Below the pieces are notes generated by a model. That model did no database searches and was not told the origin of the DNA. It saw only the letters and a program-made list of their open reading frames with translations. 38,691 bases of DNA, from assembly GCA_051746665.1 (NCBI GenBank), contig JBNJFG010000017.1:1-38691 (forward strand), read 5' to 3'. The position numbers and the translations under genes are program-made. The stretch comes from Halanaerobium sp051746665. GTDB taxonomy: Bacteria > Bacillota > Halanaerobiia > Halanaerobiales > Halanaerobiaceae. Below, in pieces: positions 24,113-32,217 of this stretch; the first letter of the stretch is position 1, and the number at the start of each line of letters is the position of its first letter.

Positions 24113-25504
24113 ATGAATTATTTTGAAAAGAAAAAAATAAAAGATATTTTAGAAGATAAAATTGATAACTATAAAGATGTTATTGTTATGGGATGGGTTA
24201 GAACAAAAAGAGTCTCAAAAAATATTGCCTTTATAGAGATCAATGATGGAAGTACACTTAAGAATCTGCAGCTTGTTATTTTAAATCCAGATCAGCATCC
24301 GCTGGCTGATATTAATAGAGGTGCCAGCATCAAGGTTAAAGGTTATATCGATAAGGTTGAAGGTAGAGAACAGGATGTAGAAATGAAGGCTGAAGAAATT
24401 GAAATCATTGGTGAAGCACCTGAAGATTTCATTCTCCAGAAAAAAAGACACAGTTTTGAATTTTTAAGAGAAATTGCTCATCTAAGAGCCAGGACCAATA
24501 CTTTTGGAGTTGTTAATCGCTTCCGCAGTAAGATGTCATATGCGGTACATAATTATTTTTATAATAAGGACTTCAAATATGTTCATACTCCAATTATTAC
24601 CTCAGGTGATGCAGAGGGAGCCGGAGAAGTATTTAAGGTTACCACTCTTGATTTTGAAAACCTTCCTAAAACGGAATCTGGAAAAATAGATTACAGTCAG
24701 GACTTCTTTGCTGAAGAAACTGGATTAACAGTTAGTGGACAATTAGAGGCAGAATTAATGGCTACAGCACTTGGGGATGTATATACTTTTGGACCAACTT
24801 TTAGAGCTGAAAACTCTAATACTTCCCGTCATGCTTCAGAATTTTGGATGATTGAACCTGAAATGGCATTTTGTAATCTGGATGAGATGATGACTTTGAT
24901 GGAAGATTTCATTAAAAATTTATTTAAATTTGCAGTTGAAGAAGCAGAAGCAGAAATGGACTTTTTCAATAAGTGGATTGATGAAGGTCGGAGAGAAATG
25001 ATTGAAAATATCATCGGCTCAGATTTTGGCAGAATAACTTACACTGAAGCAATAGAAATTTTGGAAAATTGTGATCAGGATTTCGAATTTCCTGTCAGTT
25101 GGGGAATTGATCTGCAGTCTGAACACGAAAGATATTTAACAGAAAATCATTTTAAAAAGCCAATAATGGTTTATAATTATCCCAAAGATATTAAAGCTTT
25201 TTATATGCGTCAGAATGAAGATGGAAAAACAGTTGCAGCAGTTGACTGTCTGGTACCAGGTGTTGGCGAGATAATTGGTGGTAGTCAGCGTGAAGAAAGA
25301 TATGACCAACTAAAGAGCCGGATGGAAGAATTAAATATGGACTTAGAAAAATATGAGTGGTTTTTAGATATTAGAAAATATGGTTCAGTTCCCCACTCGG
25401 GTTTTGGACTTGGTTTTGAAAGACTACTAATGTATTTATCAGGAATGCAGAATATAAGAGATGTTATTTCTTTCCCTCGTACTCCTGGTAGTGCTAAATT
25501 TTAA
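24113..25504 (+). CDS. asnS: Asparaginyl-tRNA synthetase
   Basis: Charges tRNA-Asn directly with asparagine. The 463-residue class IIb enzyme has an N-terminal OB-fold anticodon-binding domain (VIVMGWVRTKRVSKNIAFIE), class II motif 2 (TFRAENSNTSRHASEFWMIE) and motif 3 (GFGLGFERLLMYLSG), and ends FPRTPGSAKF as is usual for AsnRS. The residues after motif 2 fit AsnRS rather than AspRS. ATG 24113 follows GGGAGG; the frame is open 33 bp further up but has no ribosome-binding site there. Having AsnRS means the tRNA-dependent amidation route for Asn-tRNA is not strictly required. Confidence 0.96.
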   Translation: MNYFEKKKIKDILEDKIDNYKDVIVMGWVRTKRVSKNIAFIEINDGSTLKNLQLVILNPDQHPLADINRGASIKVKGYIDKVEGREQDVEMKAEEIEIIGEAPEDFILQKKRHSFEFLREIAHLRARTNTFGVVNRFRSKMSYAVHNYFYNKDFKYVHTPIITSGDAEGAGEVFKVTTLDFENLPKTESGKIDYSQDFFAEETGLTVSGQLEAELMATALGDVYTFGPTFRAENSNTSRHASEFWMIEPEMAFCNLDEMMTLMEDFIKNLFKFAVEEAEAEMDFFNKWIDEGRREMIENIIGSDFGRITYTEAIEILENCDQDFEFPVSWGIDLQSEHERYLTENHFKKPIMVYNYPKDIKAFYMRQNEDGKTVAAVDCLVPGVGEIIGGSQREERYDQLKSRMEELNMDLEKYEWFLDIRKYGSVPHSGFGLGFERLLMYLSGMQNIRDVISFPRTPGSAKF

Positions 25505-25537
25505 TAGTAAAAAATTAATTTAATGAGGAGATAATAA

Positions 25538-27388
25538 ATGATAAATAGAGAGAGCTTAATCTTGAACATTTCGTTAATACTAATCTTAGTTTTGGGTTTC
25601 AGTTTAAATGTTTTAGCTGCTGAAAAAATTAACAGTGATTTGCTAGTGTTTTCTGCCGAACCTGAAGGGGTTACAGCTGCTGTAGCTGCAGCAAGAGAGG
25701 GTAAAGATGTTACCCTCTTAATGAGCAGAAAAAAGCCAGGTGGATTAATGACTTATGCTGCCTTGAATTTTTTAGATTTAAATTATGACAGTAGATCTAG
25801 AAATATTAATCATGGAATTTTTTCAGAATGGCACCAAAAGTTAGGCTCCTCTATTTCTTTTCCTCCTCAAAAAGCAGAAGCAGCATTTGAAGAAATGCTG
25901 GCAGCAGAAAAAAATATTCGGATTTTAAATTCTGTTAAACTACAGTCAGTAAAACTTAAACAGGGTGGAATTGAATCCTTAAAAGTTGAAAAGGATGGCA
26001 CAGTTTATGATTTAAGCGCTGATTTTTATATTGATGCATCACAGGATGGAGATCTGGCAGCAAAAGCAGGAGAAGATTATTTTATTGGCACAGCTGATAT
26101 AAATCTAAAAAATAGTTGGATGGCTTCTACTCAGATATTAAAATTTTCTAATGTTGAGCCGGCAGAATTAAAAAAAGCAGTTAGAAATAATAAATATCAA
26201 AATAGTCACTTTAAAAATGATCACGCCTGGGGATTTTCTAACTTTGGGAAAAGTTATCAGCCTCAAAATAAAAATCTTCGCTTAAGGGGTTTAAATATAG
26301 TTTTTATTGAAAAAAATGGAGATTATGATGCTTATATTAATGCTCTGCTGTTATTTAATGTAGATCCTCTTTCTGAAAAATCGATTGCAGCGGCTAAAAA
26401 AGAAGCAGCAGCAGAAGCTAAATTAATATTAGAATATTTAAAAAATAATTTAGAAGGTTTTGAAAATGCTAAATTAAATGATTTACCTGAGGAACTTTAC
26501 CGCCGGGAAAGCCGACATTTCATAACTAACTATCAGTTAAAAATCCAAGATATATTTAGACAGAAAATGTTTGATGATACAGTCACTCTAGCCTCATATC
26601 CGCTTGATTATCAGGCAGCTGCTCAAGATTATCCAGGATTTGTTTTATTTAATCCAGAATATTATTCAATTCCTTTAAGGACTTTAATTGCTGAAAAAAA
26701 TAATAATCTAATGATTGTTGGCCGCAGCAGTGGATATAGTTCTCTGGTGGCAGCAAGTGCCAGAGTTTTACCTCCAGCAATGAATACAGCTGAAGCTGCA
26801 GCTATTGCTGTTTCCGAAGCTATCGATAAAGATAAATCTCTGCTTCAAATTGCAGCTGATAATGAAAGTTTAAAAAAGATTAGGTCAAACTTAAAGATTG
26901 ATCTTGCAAAATATCCAGCAGAATCTCCAATAATAGATGATTCACAACTTTTAGGAAGTATTGAAAAATTACTTTCCTGGGGCATTACAATTGGAGGCTA
27001 TAATAATAATTTTAAATTAGATAAAGCACCTAATGAAAAAGAATTTACAGCAATTATTTTAAAAATCATGCAGAAAAAAGAGGCTGAAAACCTTTATGAA
27101 TGGGTTCCAGGCAGTCTTGAGACTCTTAGTGTAAATCAAAGTTTAACTACTACTAATGCCCTTAAATTGCTGCTGGCAGCGGAAAGTCAGCGTGTTTTGG
27201 AAATGGAAGAAGAAGATTATTATAAAAAAGCTTTAGAAATGGACTTAATACCTGGCAAACTAATTTTAGTTTTAGCAGAAGAGAAAATAATGAGCCGCAA
27301 AGAAATGATTATTCTGGCTGCACATTATTTAGAACGTTTTGAAACTCCATCCGACTTGAAAGATATTAGAGGTGAATATTTTGACTAA
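25538..27388 (+). CDS. Exported FAD-dependent oxidoreductase with C-terminal SLH-like repeats
   Basis: The 616-residue protein has a signal peptide (hydrophobic about 9-27, likely cleaved after VLA). An FAD-dependent oxidoreductase domain (FAD_oxidored type) follows. Its Rossmann loop reads DLLVFSAEPEGVTAAVAAA at 34-52, then KKPGGLM (65-71), YIDASQDGDLAAKAG and a C-terminal ARVLPPAMNTAEAAA motif. From about residue 470 to the end are about three degenerate S-layer-homology-like repeats, the clearest being LLSWGITIGGYNNNFKLDK. I infer it is held at the cell envelope. The substrate is unknown. It follows asnS by 33 bp and overlaps ogt by 8 bp. Confidence 0.8.
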   Translation: MINRESLILNISLILILVLGFSLNVLAAEKINSDLLVFSAEPEGVTAAVAAAREGKDVTLLMSRKKPGGLMTYAALNFLDLNYDSRSRNINHGIFSEWHQKLGSSISFPPQKAEAAFEEMLAAEKNIRILNSVKLQSVKLKQGGIESLKVEKDGTVYDLSADFYIDASQDGDLAAKAGEDYFIGTADINLKNSWMASTQILKFSNVEPAELKKAVRNNKYQNSHFKNDHAWGFSNFGKSYQPQNKNLRLRGLNIVFIEKNGDYDAYINALLLFNVDPLSEKSIAAAKKEAAAEAKLILEYLKNNLEGFENAKLNDLPEELYRRESRHFITNYQLKIQDIFRQKMFDDTVTLASYPLDYQAAAQDYPGFVLFNPEYYSIPLRTLIAEKNNNLMIVGRSSGYSSLVAASARVLPPAMNTAEAAAIAVSEAIDKDKSLLQIAADNESLKKIRSNLKIDLAKYPAESPIIDDSQLLGSIEKLLSWGITIGGYNNNFKLDKAPNEKEFTAIILKIMQKKEAENLYEWVPGSLETLSVNQSLTTTNALKLLLAAESQRVLEMEEEDYYKKALEMDLIPGKLILVLAEEKIMSRKEMIILAAHYLERFETPSDLKDIRGEYFD

Positions 27389-27914
27389 AAAAATCAGTTA
27401 TCATACATATTATCCCTCTCCAATCGGCATTTTAAAGATTGAGTTTAATAAAAATTCTTTATTAAATATAGAATTTGATGATCATTTAAGAGAAGTAAAA
27501 AATAATTGTCAAAAGAATTTTTATGAAGATCCAAAAATTTTGAAAATCTATAATCTGATTTTTGATCAGCTGAATCAATATTTTTTAGGAAAAAGAAATT
27601 CTTTTGAAATCCCTCTGCAATTAGAGGGCAGTGATTTTGAGCTAAAAGTTTGGAATCATCTCAAAAAAATTCCTTATGGCAAAACATATTCTTACTCTGA
27701 AGTAGCTGCTGATATTGGTAATCCAGGTGCTGCAAGAGCTGTAGGCCAGGCTAATTCTCGCAATCCAATATCAATTATTATTCCCTGTCATAGAGTCATC
27801 TCAGCTGACGGCAGTATTAATGGTTATGCAGGTGGAGTCTGGAGAAAAAAATGGCTTTTAAATCATGAAAATAATAAAAGTAAAAATGTAGAAAGGAAGA
27901 TTTCTTTTGTCTAA
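27381..27914 (+). CDS. ogt: Methylated-DNA--protein-cysteine methyltransferase
   Basis: Suicide repair protein that moves the alkyl group from O6-alkylguanine (and O4-alkylthymine) to its own cysteine. The 177-residue protein has the full C-terminal domain: VWNHLKKIPYGKTYSYSEVA, then NPISIIIPCHRVISADGS with the acceptor cysteine in PCHRV, and GYAGGVWRKKWLLNHE. TTG 27381 has AGAGGTG (27368-27374) at good distance; the in-frame GTG at 27372 is inside that site. It overlaps the end of the FAD oxidoreductase gene and the start of pepF by 8 bp each. Confidence 0.94.
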   Translation: MTKKISYHTYYPSPIGILKIEFNKNSLLNIEFDDHLREVKNNCQKNFYEDPKILKIYNLIFDQLNQYFLGKRNSFEIPLQLEGSDFELKVWNHLKKIPYGKTYSYSEVAADIGNPGAARAVGQANSRNPISIIIPCHRVISADGSINGYAGGVWRKKWLLNHENNKSKNVERKISFV

Positions 27915-29703
27915 AGAACTGAAAAAAAGAGAAGAAATTGATGGAAAATATAAGTGGAATTTAAATGACATTTATACTGATGATTCAAGTTTCGAATCAG
28001 AACTTGAAACTGTATTAGAAGAAGTAAAAAGCATTAAAGAGTTAAAAAATGAGTTTACAGCTAGTGCAGCTAAGCTGCTGGAAGCTTTAAATAAAATTAT
28101 TGAGATTGAAAAGAAAACAGCAAAATTGTATTCTTATGCACATATGAAATATGATCAAAACACACAAAATGATAAATATCAAAATTATAAAAATAAGGCT
28201 ATGATGTGCTACAATAAGCTATCTAATTCGACTTCATTTATGGTGCCAGCAATTATTAAACTGGGAGAAGATGAATTAGAAAATTATAAAAGCCAAAATA
28301 AAGAGCTAGAATTTTATAATCATTTTTTTGATAATATTTTAAGACAGAAAGACCATTATCTTTCTGCAGAAGAAGAAAAAATTCTGGCGCTGGCTGGTGA
28401 GGTTACACAGAGTTCTGAAAATATCTTCAGCATGTTAAATAATGCGGATTTAGAATTTCCACTGATTGAAGATGAAAATAGGGATGAATTACGTTTAACT
28501 CACGGCAGATATATTGATTTATTAAAAAATGAGGATCGTAGAGTTAGAGAGGATGCCTTTGAGGGAATGCATGGAGAATACGAAAAGCTCGAAAATACCT
28601 TTGCAGCTGTACTTGATAGTTCAGTTAAAGGTGATGTATTTTATGCTCGGGCAAGAAAATATGACAGTGCCTTAGAATCTGCTTTAGATAATGATAATAT
28701 TTCAACAGATGTTTATAATAATTTAATTGATACTGTTTCTGATAATTTAGAGCCATTACATCAGTATATGGAGTTAAAAAAAGAAATGTTAAATTTAGAT
28801 GAGCTTCATATTTATGATGTTTATAAACCTCTAATTGAAGATATTGATCTTAAATTCAAGTATGAGGAAACAAAAGAAATTATAAAAAAAGCTGTAGAAC
28901 CTCTGGGTCAAAATTATATTGAAACAGTAGAAAATGGTTTTAATTCAGGCTGGATAGATGTTTATGAAAATAAAGGGAAACGCTCTGGCGCTTATTCCAG
29001 CGGCTGTTATGGTGTGCATCCATATATTTTAATGAATTATACTCAGGATATCAGCAATTTATTTACCTTAATTCATGAAATGGGTCATGCAATGCACAGT
29101 TATTATTCCAATGAAAATCAGCCTTATTTATATGCTGATTACAAAATATTTGTAGCCGAAGTTGCTTCAACCCTAAATGAAAATCTGTTAATAGACTATA
29201 TGTTAGAAAATGCAAAAAGCAGAGAAGAAAAACTTTATCTTCTAAATTACTATCTAGAAGGCTTTAGAGGCACAGTTTACAGGCAGACCATGTTTGCTGA
29301 ATTCGAAAAAATGATTCACGAGAGTGTTGAAGCAGGAGAGAGTTTAACTTCTCAGGCGATGAAAAGCATGTACCGGAAATTAAATAAAAAATATTTTGGT
29401 GACACATTAGTAATTGATGAGAAATTAGATTATGAATGGGCTAGAATTCCTCATTTCTACTATAATTTCTATGTCTATAAATATGCTACTGGTTATTCAG
29501 CGGCAGCAGCACTGGCAGAAAAAATTCAGAATCAGGGCCCAGCTGCAGCAGCAAAATATCTAGATTTCTTAAAGGCTGGCGGTAGTGATTATCCACTAAA
29601 TATTTTAAAAAATGCTGGTGTAGATATGAAAAAGTCGCAGCCAATAGAAAATGCAGCTGCTAAATTTAAAAATTATTTAAAACAGCTGCAGGAATTAGTA
29701 TAA
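27907..29703 (+). CDS. pepF: Oligoendopeptidase F
   Basis: Cytoplasmic M3-family zinc metallopeptidase that cuts short peptides of roughly 7-17 residues. The 598-residue protein is the usual length. It starts with the family region EIDGKYKWNLNDIYTDD. The HExxH zinc site is HEMGH at 390-394 with the third Glu in ASTLNENLL. The C-terminal substrate-binding motif includes HFYYNFYVYKYATGYSAA. TTG 27907 follows AAAGGAAG. It overlaps ogt and ends just before an AT-rich palindrome facing the convergent hydrolase gene. Confidence 0.95.
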   Translation: MSKELKKREEIDGKYKWNLNDIYTDDSSFESELETVLEEVKSIKELKNEFTASAAKLLEALNKIIEIEKKTAKLYSYAHMKYDQNTQNDKYQNYKNKAMMCYNKLSNSTSFMVPAIIKLGEDELENYKSQNKELEFYNHFFDNILRQKDHYLSAEEEKILALAGEVTQSSENIFSMLNNADLEFPLIEDENRDELRLTHGRYIDLLKNEDRRVREDAFEGMHGEYEKLENTFAAVLDSSVKGDVFYARARKYDSALESALDNDNISTDVYNNLIDTVSDNLEPLHQYMELKKEMLNLDELHIYDVYKPLIEDIDLKFKYEETKEIIKKAVEPLGQNYIETVENGFNSGWIDVYENKGKRSGAYSSGCYGVHPYILMNYTQDISNLFTLIHEMGHAMHSYYSNENQPYLYADYKIFVAEVASTLNENLLIDYMLENAKSREEKLYLLNYYLEGFRGTVYRQTMFAEFEKMIHESVEAGESLTSQAMKSMYRKLNKKYFGDTLVIDEKLDYEWARIPHFYYNFYVYKYATGYSAAAALAEKIQNQGPAAAAKYLDFLKAGGSDYPLNILKNAGVDMKKSQPIENAAAKFKNYLKQLQELV

Positions 29704-29704
29704 A

Positions 29705-29742
29705 ATTAACTAAAATTATAAAATAAAAATTATAATTAGTTA
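29705..29742. terminator. AT-rich palindrome between convergent genes, possible bidirectional terminator
   Basis: TAACTAA (from about 29707) pairs with TTAGTTA (29736-29742) and is extended by AATTAT-type pairs over an A-rich centre. The stop codon of the minus-strand hydrolase lies within the right arm. It has T-runs on both strands but no GC, so it would be weak. Confidence 0.4.
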
Positions 29743-30530
29743 CTAAAAAATTCAATTATATCTTGAGCACATCTTTCTTTTTCCAGCTCATTGATTATTA
29801 CATGGGATGATTTTTGATAGATCTTTTGGTCTACTAAAAATTGTCCCATATTTTTATTTAAAAATGTTTTAATTTTATTAGTTTCCACCTGTTGATCATT
29901 AGTGGATAAAATTAATTGAGTTTCAGTATCTATATTAGCAGCTGCCTGACGCCCCTTTTTAATCAGTTTATATAATTCTGCCAGTGCTTTTGTATAATAA
30001 TTAAAACTGTAGTTTTTATGAAAATCTATTTCTGCCTCAGTCAGATTTTCTTCATCCAGCTTAAAATTGTTATCCAATTTTTTTATAAAATGCTTAATTA
30101 AAGGTGTAAAAACTATTTTCTTATTTTTTGTAAAAAAAGCGGGAGCAACTAATGATAATTTTTTTACTTCAAATTTAGAAGCAATTAAAGCTGCAAGCAG
30201 TCCGCCCATTGAAAGTCCAGCCAGATAAATTTCTTGAAAATCATCTTTTAAATAAAGATAGCTATCTACAGCTTTTCGGAGCCACTGATCTGCATTACTA
30301 TTTAAAAAATCATTAATATTAGTTCCATGTCCGGGAAGACGGGGAATGTAAACGGGAATATTTAAATTTTGATTAATTTTTTCAGCTGCATACTGCCAGT
30401 TACTGCTCTTACCTCCAAATCCATGTAAAAGTAAAACTGCTTTTTGCTGCTGCTCAGATTCGAATCCTAATTTAATTTCTTTTGCCAGAGGATTAATTTT
30501 AGTTGAAGCATCTATTTTATTTAAATTCAT
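29736..30530 (-). CDS. Alpha/beta hydrolase (carboxylesterase/monoacylglycerol-lipase-like)
   Basis: The 264-residue serine hydrolase has an oxyanion-hole motif HGFGG (36-40), PGHGTN, and the nucleophile elbow GLSMGG with S107. The acid is likely the Asp in STNDQQVE and the histidine is H243 in SSHVIINELE. It resembles the carboxylesterase EstB/YvaK or monoacylglycerol lipase type. No signal peptide, so it is cytoplasmic. The start is ATG at 30530 behind AAGGGTG; the in-frame GTG at 30539 overlaps that site. It is a single minus-strand gene with its own promoter, convergent with pepF and divergent from the PepV-like gene. The true ester substrate is unknown. Confidence 0.85.
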   Translation of the reverse strand: MNLNKIDASTKINPLAKEIKLGFESEQQQKAVLLLHGFGGKSSNWQYAAEKINQNLNIPVYIPRLPGHGTNINDFLNSNADQWLRKAVDSYLYLKDDFQEIYLAGLSMGGLLAALIASKFEVKKLSLVAPAFFTKNKKIVFTPLIKHFIKKLDNNFKLDEENLTEAEIDFHKNYSFNYYTKALAELYKLIKKGRQAAANIDTETQLILSTNDQQVETNKIKTFLNKNMGQFLVDQKIYQKSSHVIINELEKERCAQDIIEFFSN

Positions 30531-30555
30531 TATTATCACCCTTATCTTTTATCTA

Positions 30556-30584
30556 ATTTTACTACAATTTTAGCTTTAATTCAA
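30556..30584 (-). promoter_or_regulatory. Promoter for the minus-strand alpha/beta hydrolase
   Basis: On the minus strand TTGAAT (30584-30579) and TAAAAT (30561-30556) are 17 bases apart, which puts the start about 20 nt before the ATG. Confidence 0.6.
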
Positions 30585-30693
30585 AAGATCTCTAACTAAA
30601 TGAGATATTATGATTAAAAATATTAGCTTTGGGTTGGATTTATTTTTTTGTTAGAGTTTTGATAAATTGTAATTAAATTGTAGTATATTATAT

Positions 30694-30722
30694 TTTAAAT
30701 TTAGAAGCAAAAGTGATAGAAT
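30694..30722 (+). promoter_or_regulatory. Probable promoter for the PepV-like dipeptidase gene
   Basis: TTTAAA (30694-30699) and TAGAAT (30717-30722) are 17 bases apart, and TGA before the -10 gives an extended -10 identical to that of the rimP promoter (TGATAGAAT). A weaker alternative is TTGTAA (30667-30672) with TATATT (30689-30694). The rest of this 277-bp divergent gap is A/T-rich without an ORF. Confidence 0.45.
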
Positions 30723-30765
30723 AATAGCTAGATAATTGATAAAAAACAAAATAAATAGAATTATT

Positions 30766-30810
30766 AGGAGGTGAGAGTTTAATAGTATTTTACTATTAAA
30801 CTAAAATATG
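30766..30810 (+). promoter_or_regulatory. Shine-Dalgarno sequence separated from its ATG by a perfect 12-bp hairpin
   Basis: AGGAGGTG (30766-30773), nearly a full match to the 16S rRNA tail, lies 34 bases before the ATG at 30808, too far for normal initiation. Between them AGTTTAATAGTA (30776-30787) pairs perfectly with TACTATTAAACT (30791-30802) around a TTT loop. If this stem forms, the effective distance is 2 + 5 = 7 bases, which is ideal. No other ribosome-binding sequence precedes the ATG, and no short ORF can start from this site. Confidence 0.75.
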
Positions 30811-32217
30811 AAAGATAAAATTATGAAAACTGCAGAAAGTTTAAGAGATGATATGATTTTAAGCACTCAGGAATTAGTAAGGATTCCAAGTGTTGAGGCA
30901 GAAGCGGCTGGAGATTACCCTTATGGTGAAGAAGTATATAAGGCTCTGGCCAAATCAATAGAAATCTCTGAAGCTATGGGTTTTGAAACAAAAAATATAG
31001 ATAATCAGGCGGCTCATGTTGAAATGGGAGCAGGAGAAGAAATTTTAGCTCTGCTCTGCCATGTTGATGTAGTGCCTGAGGGAAGCAGCTGGACTTATCC
31101 CCCTTATGCAGCTGAAATTCATGATGGAAAGATTTTTGGTAGAGGTACAATTGATGATAAGGGGCCAGCAGTTGCTGCCTTATATGCTATGAAAATTGTA
31201 AAAGAACTGGATATCAAATTAAATAAAAGAGTCAGATTAATTCTGGGAACAAATGAAGAATCAGGAATGGCTTCATTAAAATATTATTTTAAAAAAGAAA
31301 AAATGCCAGAACTTGCCTTTAGTCCTGACGCAACATTTCCGGCAATTCATGCTGAAAAAGGGATTTTAGATCTTAAATTTACTGCAGATTTAAAAGAAGC
31401 AGATAAAGATGGTTTGAAATTAGAAAAAATTAAAGGTGGAAATGCTGCCAATATGGTTCCAGATTATGCAGAGGCAGTTATAAGTGGAATTAAAAAAGAA
31501 AAATTAGAAGAACTTTTAGCTGAGATTGATTATGAAAAAGCTGATCTAAATCTTAAAGCAGATAATGATAAACTTAAATTATCATATACAGGTATCTCAG
31601 CTCACGGCAGTATGCCTGAAAAAGGGGAAAATGCTATTTCTTATTTAATTAATATTTTAGCTGAACTGCCGTTTGCAGGTGCTAAAACAAAAGAGTTTTT
31701 AAGTTTTTATCAAGAAAAAATCGGAATCGAATCTGATGGTGCTTCAATTGGCTGTAAAGATCAAGATGATGTTCCAACAGCTTTAACTTTCAATACCGGT
31801 GTAATTAAAGGTGATCAAAATAAAGTCGAGTTTATAGTTAATATTCGCTACCCGGTCAAATCAACTGCAAAAAAAGTAGTTTCTGATATTAAAGCTAATC
31901 TTGAAAGCAAATTAATCAATTTAGAAATTTTAAGTGATGCAGAGCCATTATATGTAGCAAAAGAGGATCCCTTTATTAAAAAGCTGATGTCTGCTTATCA
32001 GGCATTTACAGGTGATAAAAGTGATCCAATAGCAATCGGAGGAGGAACTTATGCTCGTCTAGTTGATAAAGGAGTAGCCTTTGGTCCACTTTTCCCGGGT
32101 CAGGCTGAACTAGCACATCAAAAAGACGAATTTATCATAATTGATAATCTGGTTAAGAGTGCAGCAATTTATGCTAAGGTAATAATTGATATTGCAGGGG
32201 TGAAAGAAGATGAATAA
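30808..32217 (+). CDS. pepV: M20-family dipeptidase, PepV/Sapep type
   Basis: Zinc dipeptidase that splits dipeptides in the cytoplasm. The 469-residue protein has the M20 signatures in order: LCHVDVVPEGSSWTYPPY (first metal His and Asp), GRGTIDDKGPAVAALYAMK (bridging Asp), NEESGM (catalytic and metal Glu), SPDATFPAIHAEKG, and a late ELAHQKDEF metal His. The large lid insert between them fits PepV rather than smaller M20 enzymes. Translation seems to depend on the hairpin-spaced ribosome-binding site described separately. It overlaps the next peptidase gene by 8 bp, so the two are coupled. Confidence 0.93.
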   Translation: MKDKIMKTAESLRDDMILSTQELVRIPSVEAEAAGDYPYGEEVYKALAKSIEISEAMGFETKNIDNQAAHVEMGAGEEILALLCHVDVVPEGSSWTYPPYAAEIHDGKIFGRGTIDDKGPAVAALYAMKIVKELDIKLNKRVRLILGTNEESGMASLKYYFKKEKMPELAFSPDATFPAIHAEKGILDLKFTADLKEADKDGLKLEKIKGGNAANMVPDYAEAVISGIKKEKLEELLAEIDYEKADLNLKADNDKLKLSYTGISAHGSMPEKGENAISYLINILAELPFAGAKTKEFLSFYQEKIGIESDGASIGCKDQDDVPTALTFNTGVIKGDQNKVEFIVNIRYPVKSTAKKVVSDIKANLESKLINLEILSDAEPLYVAKEDPFIKKLMSAYQAFTGDKSDPIAIGGGTYARLVDKGVAFGPLFPGQAELAHQKDEFIIIDNLVKSAAIYAKVIIDIAGVKEDE

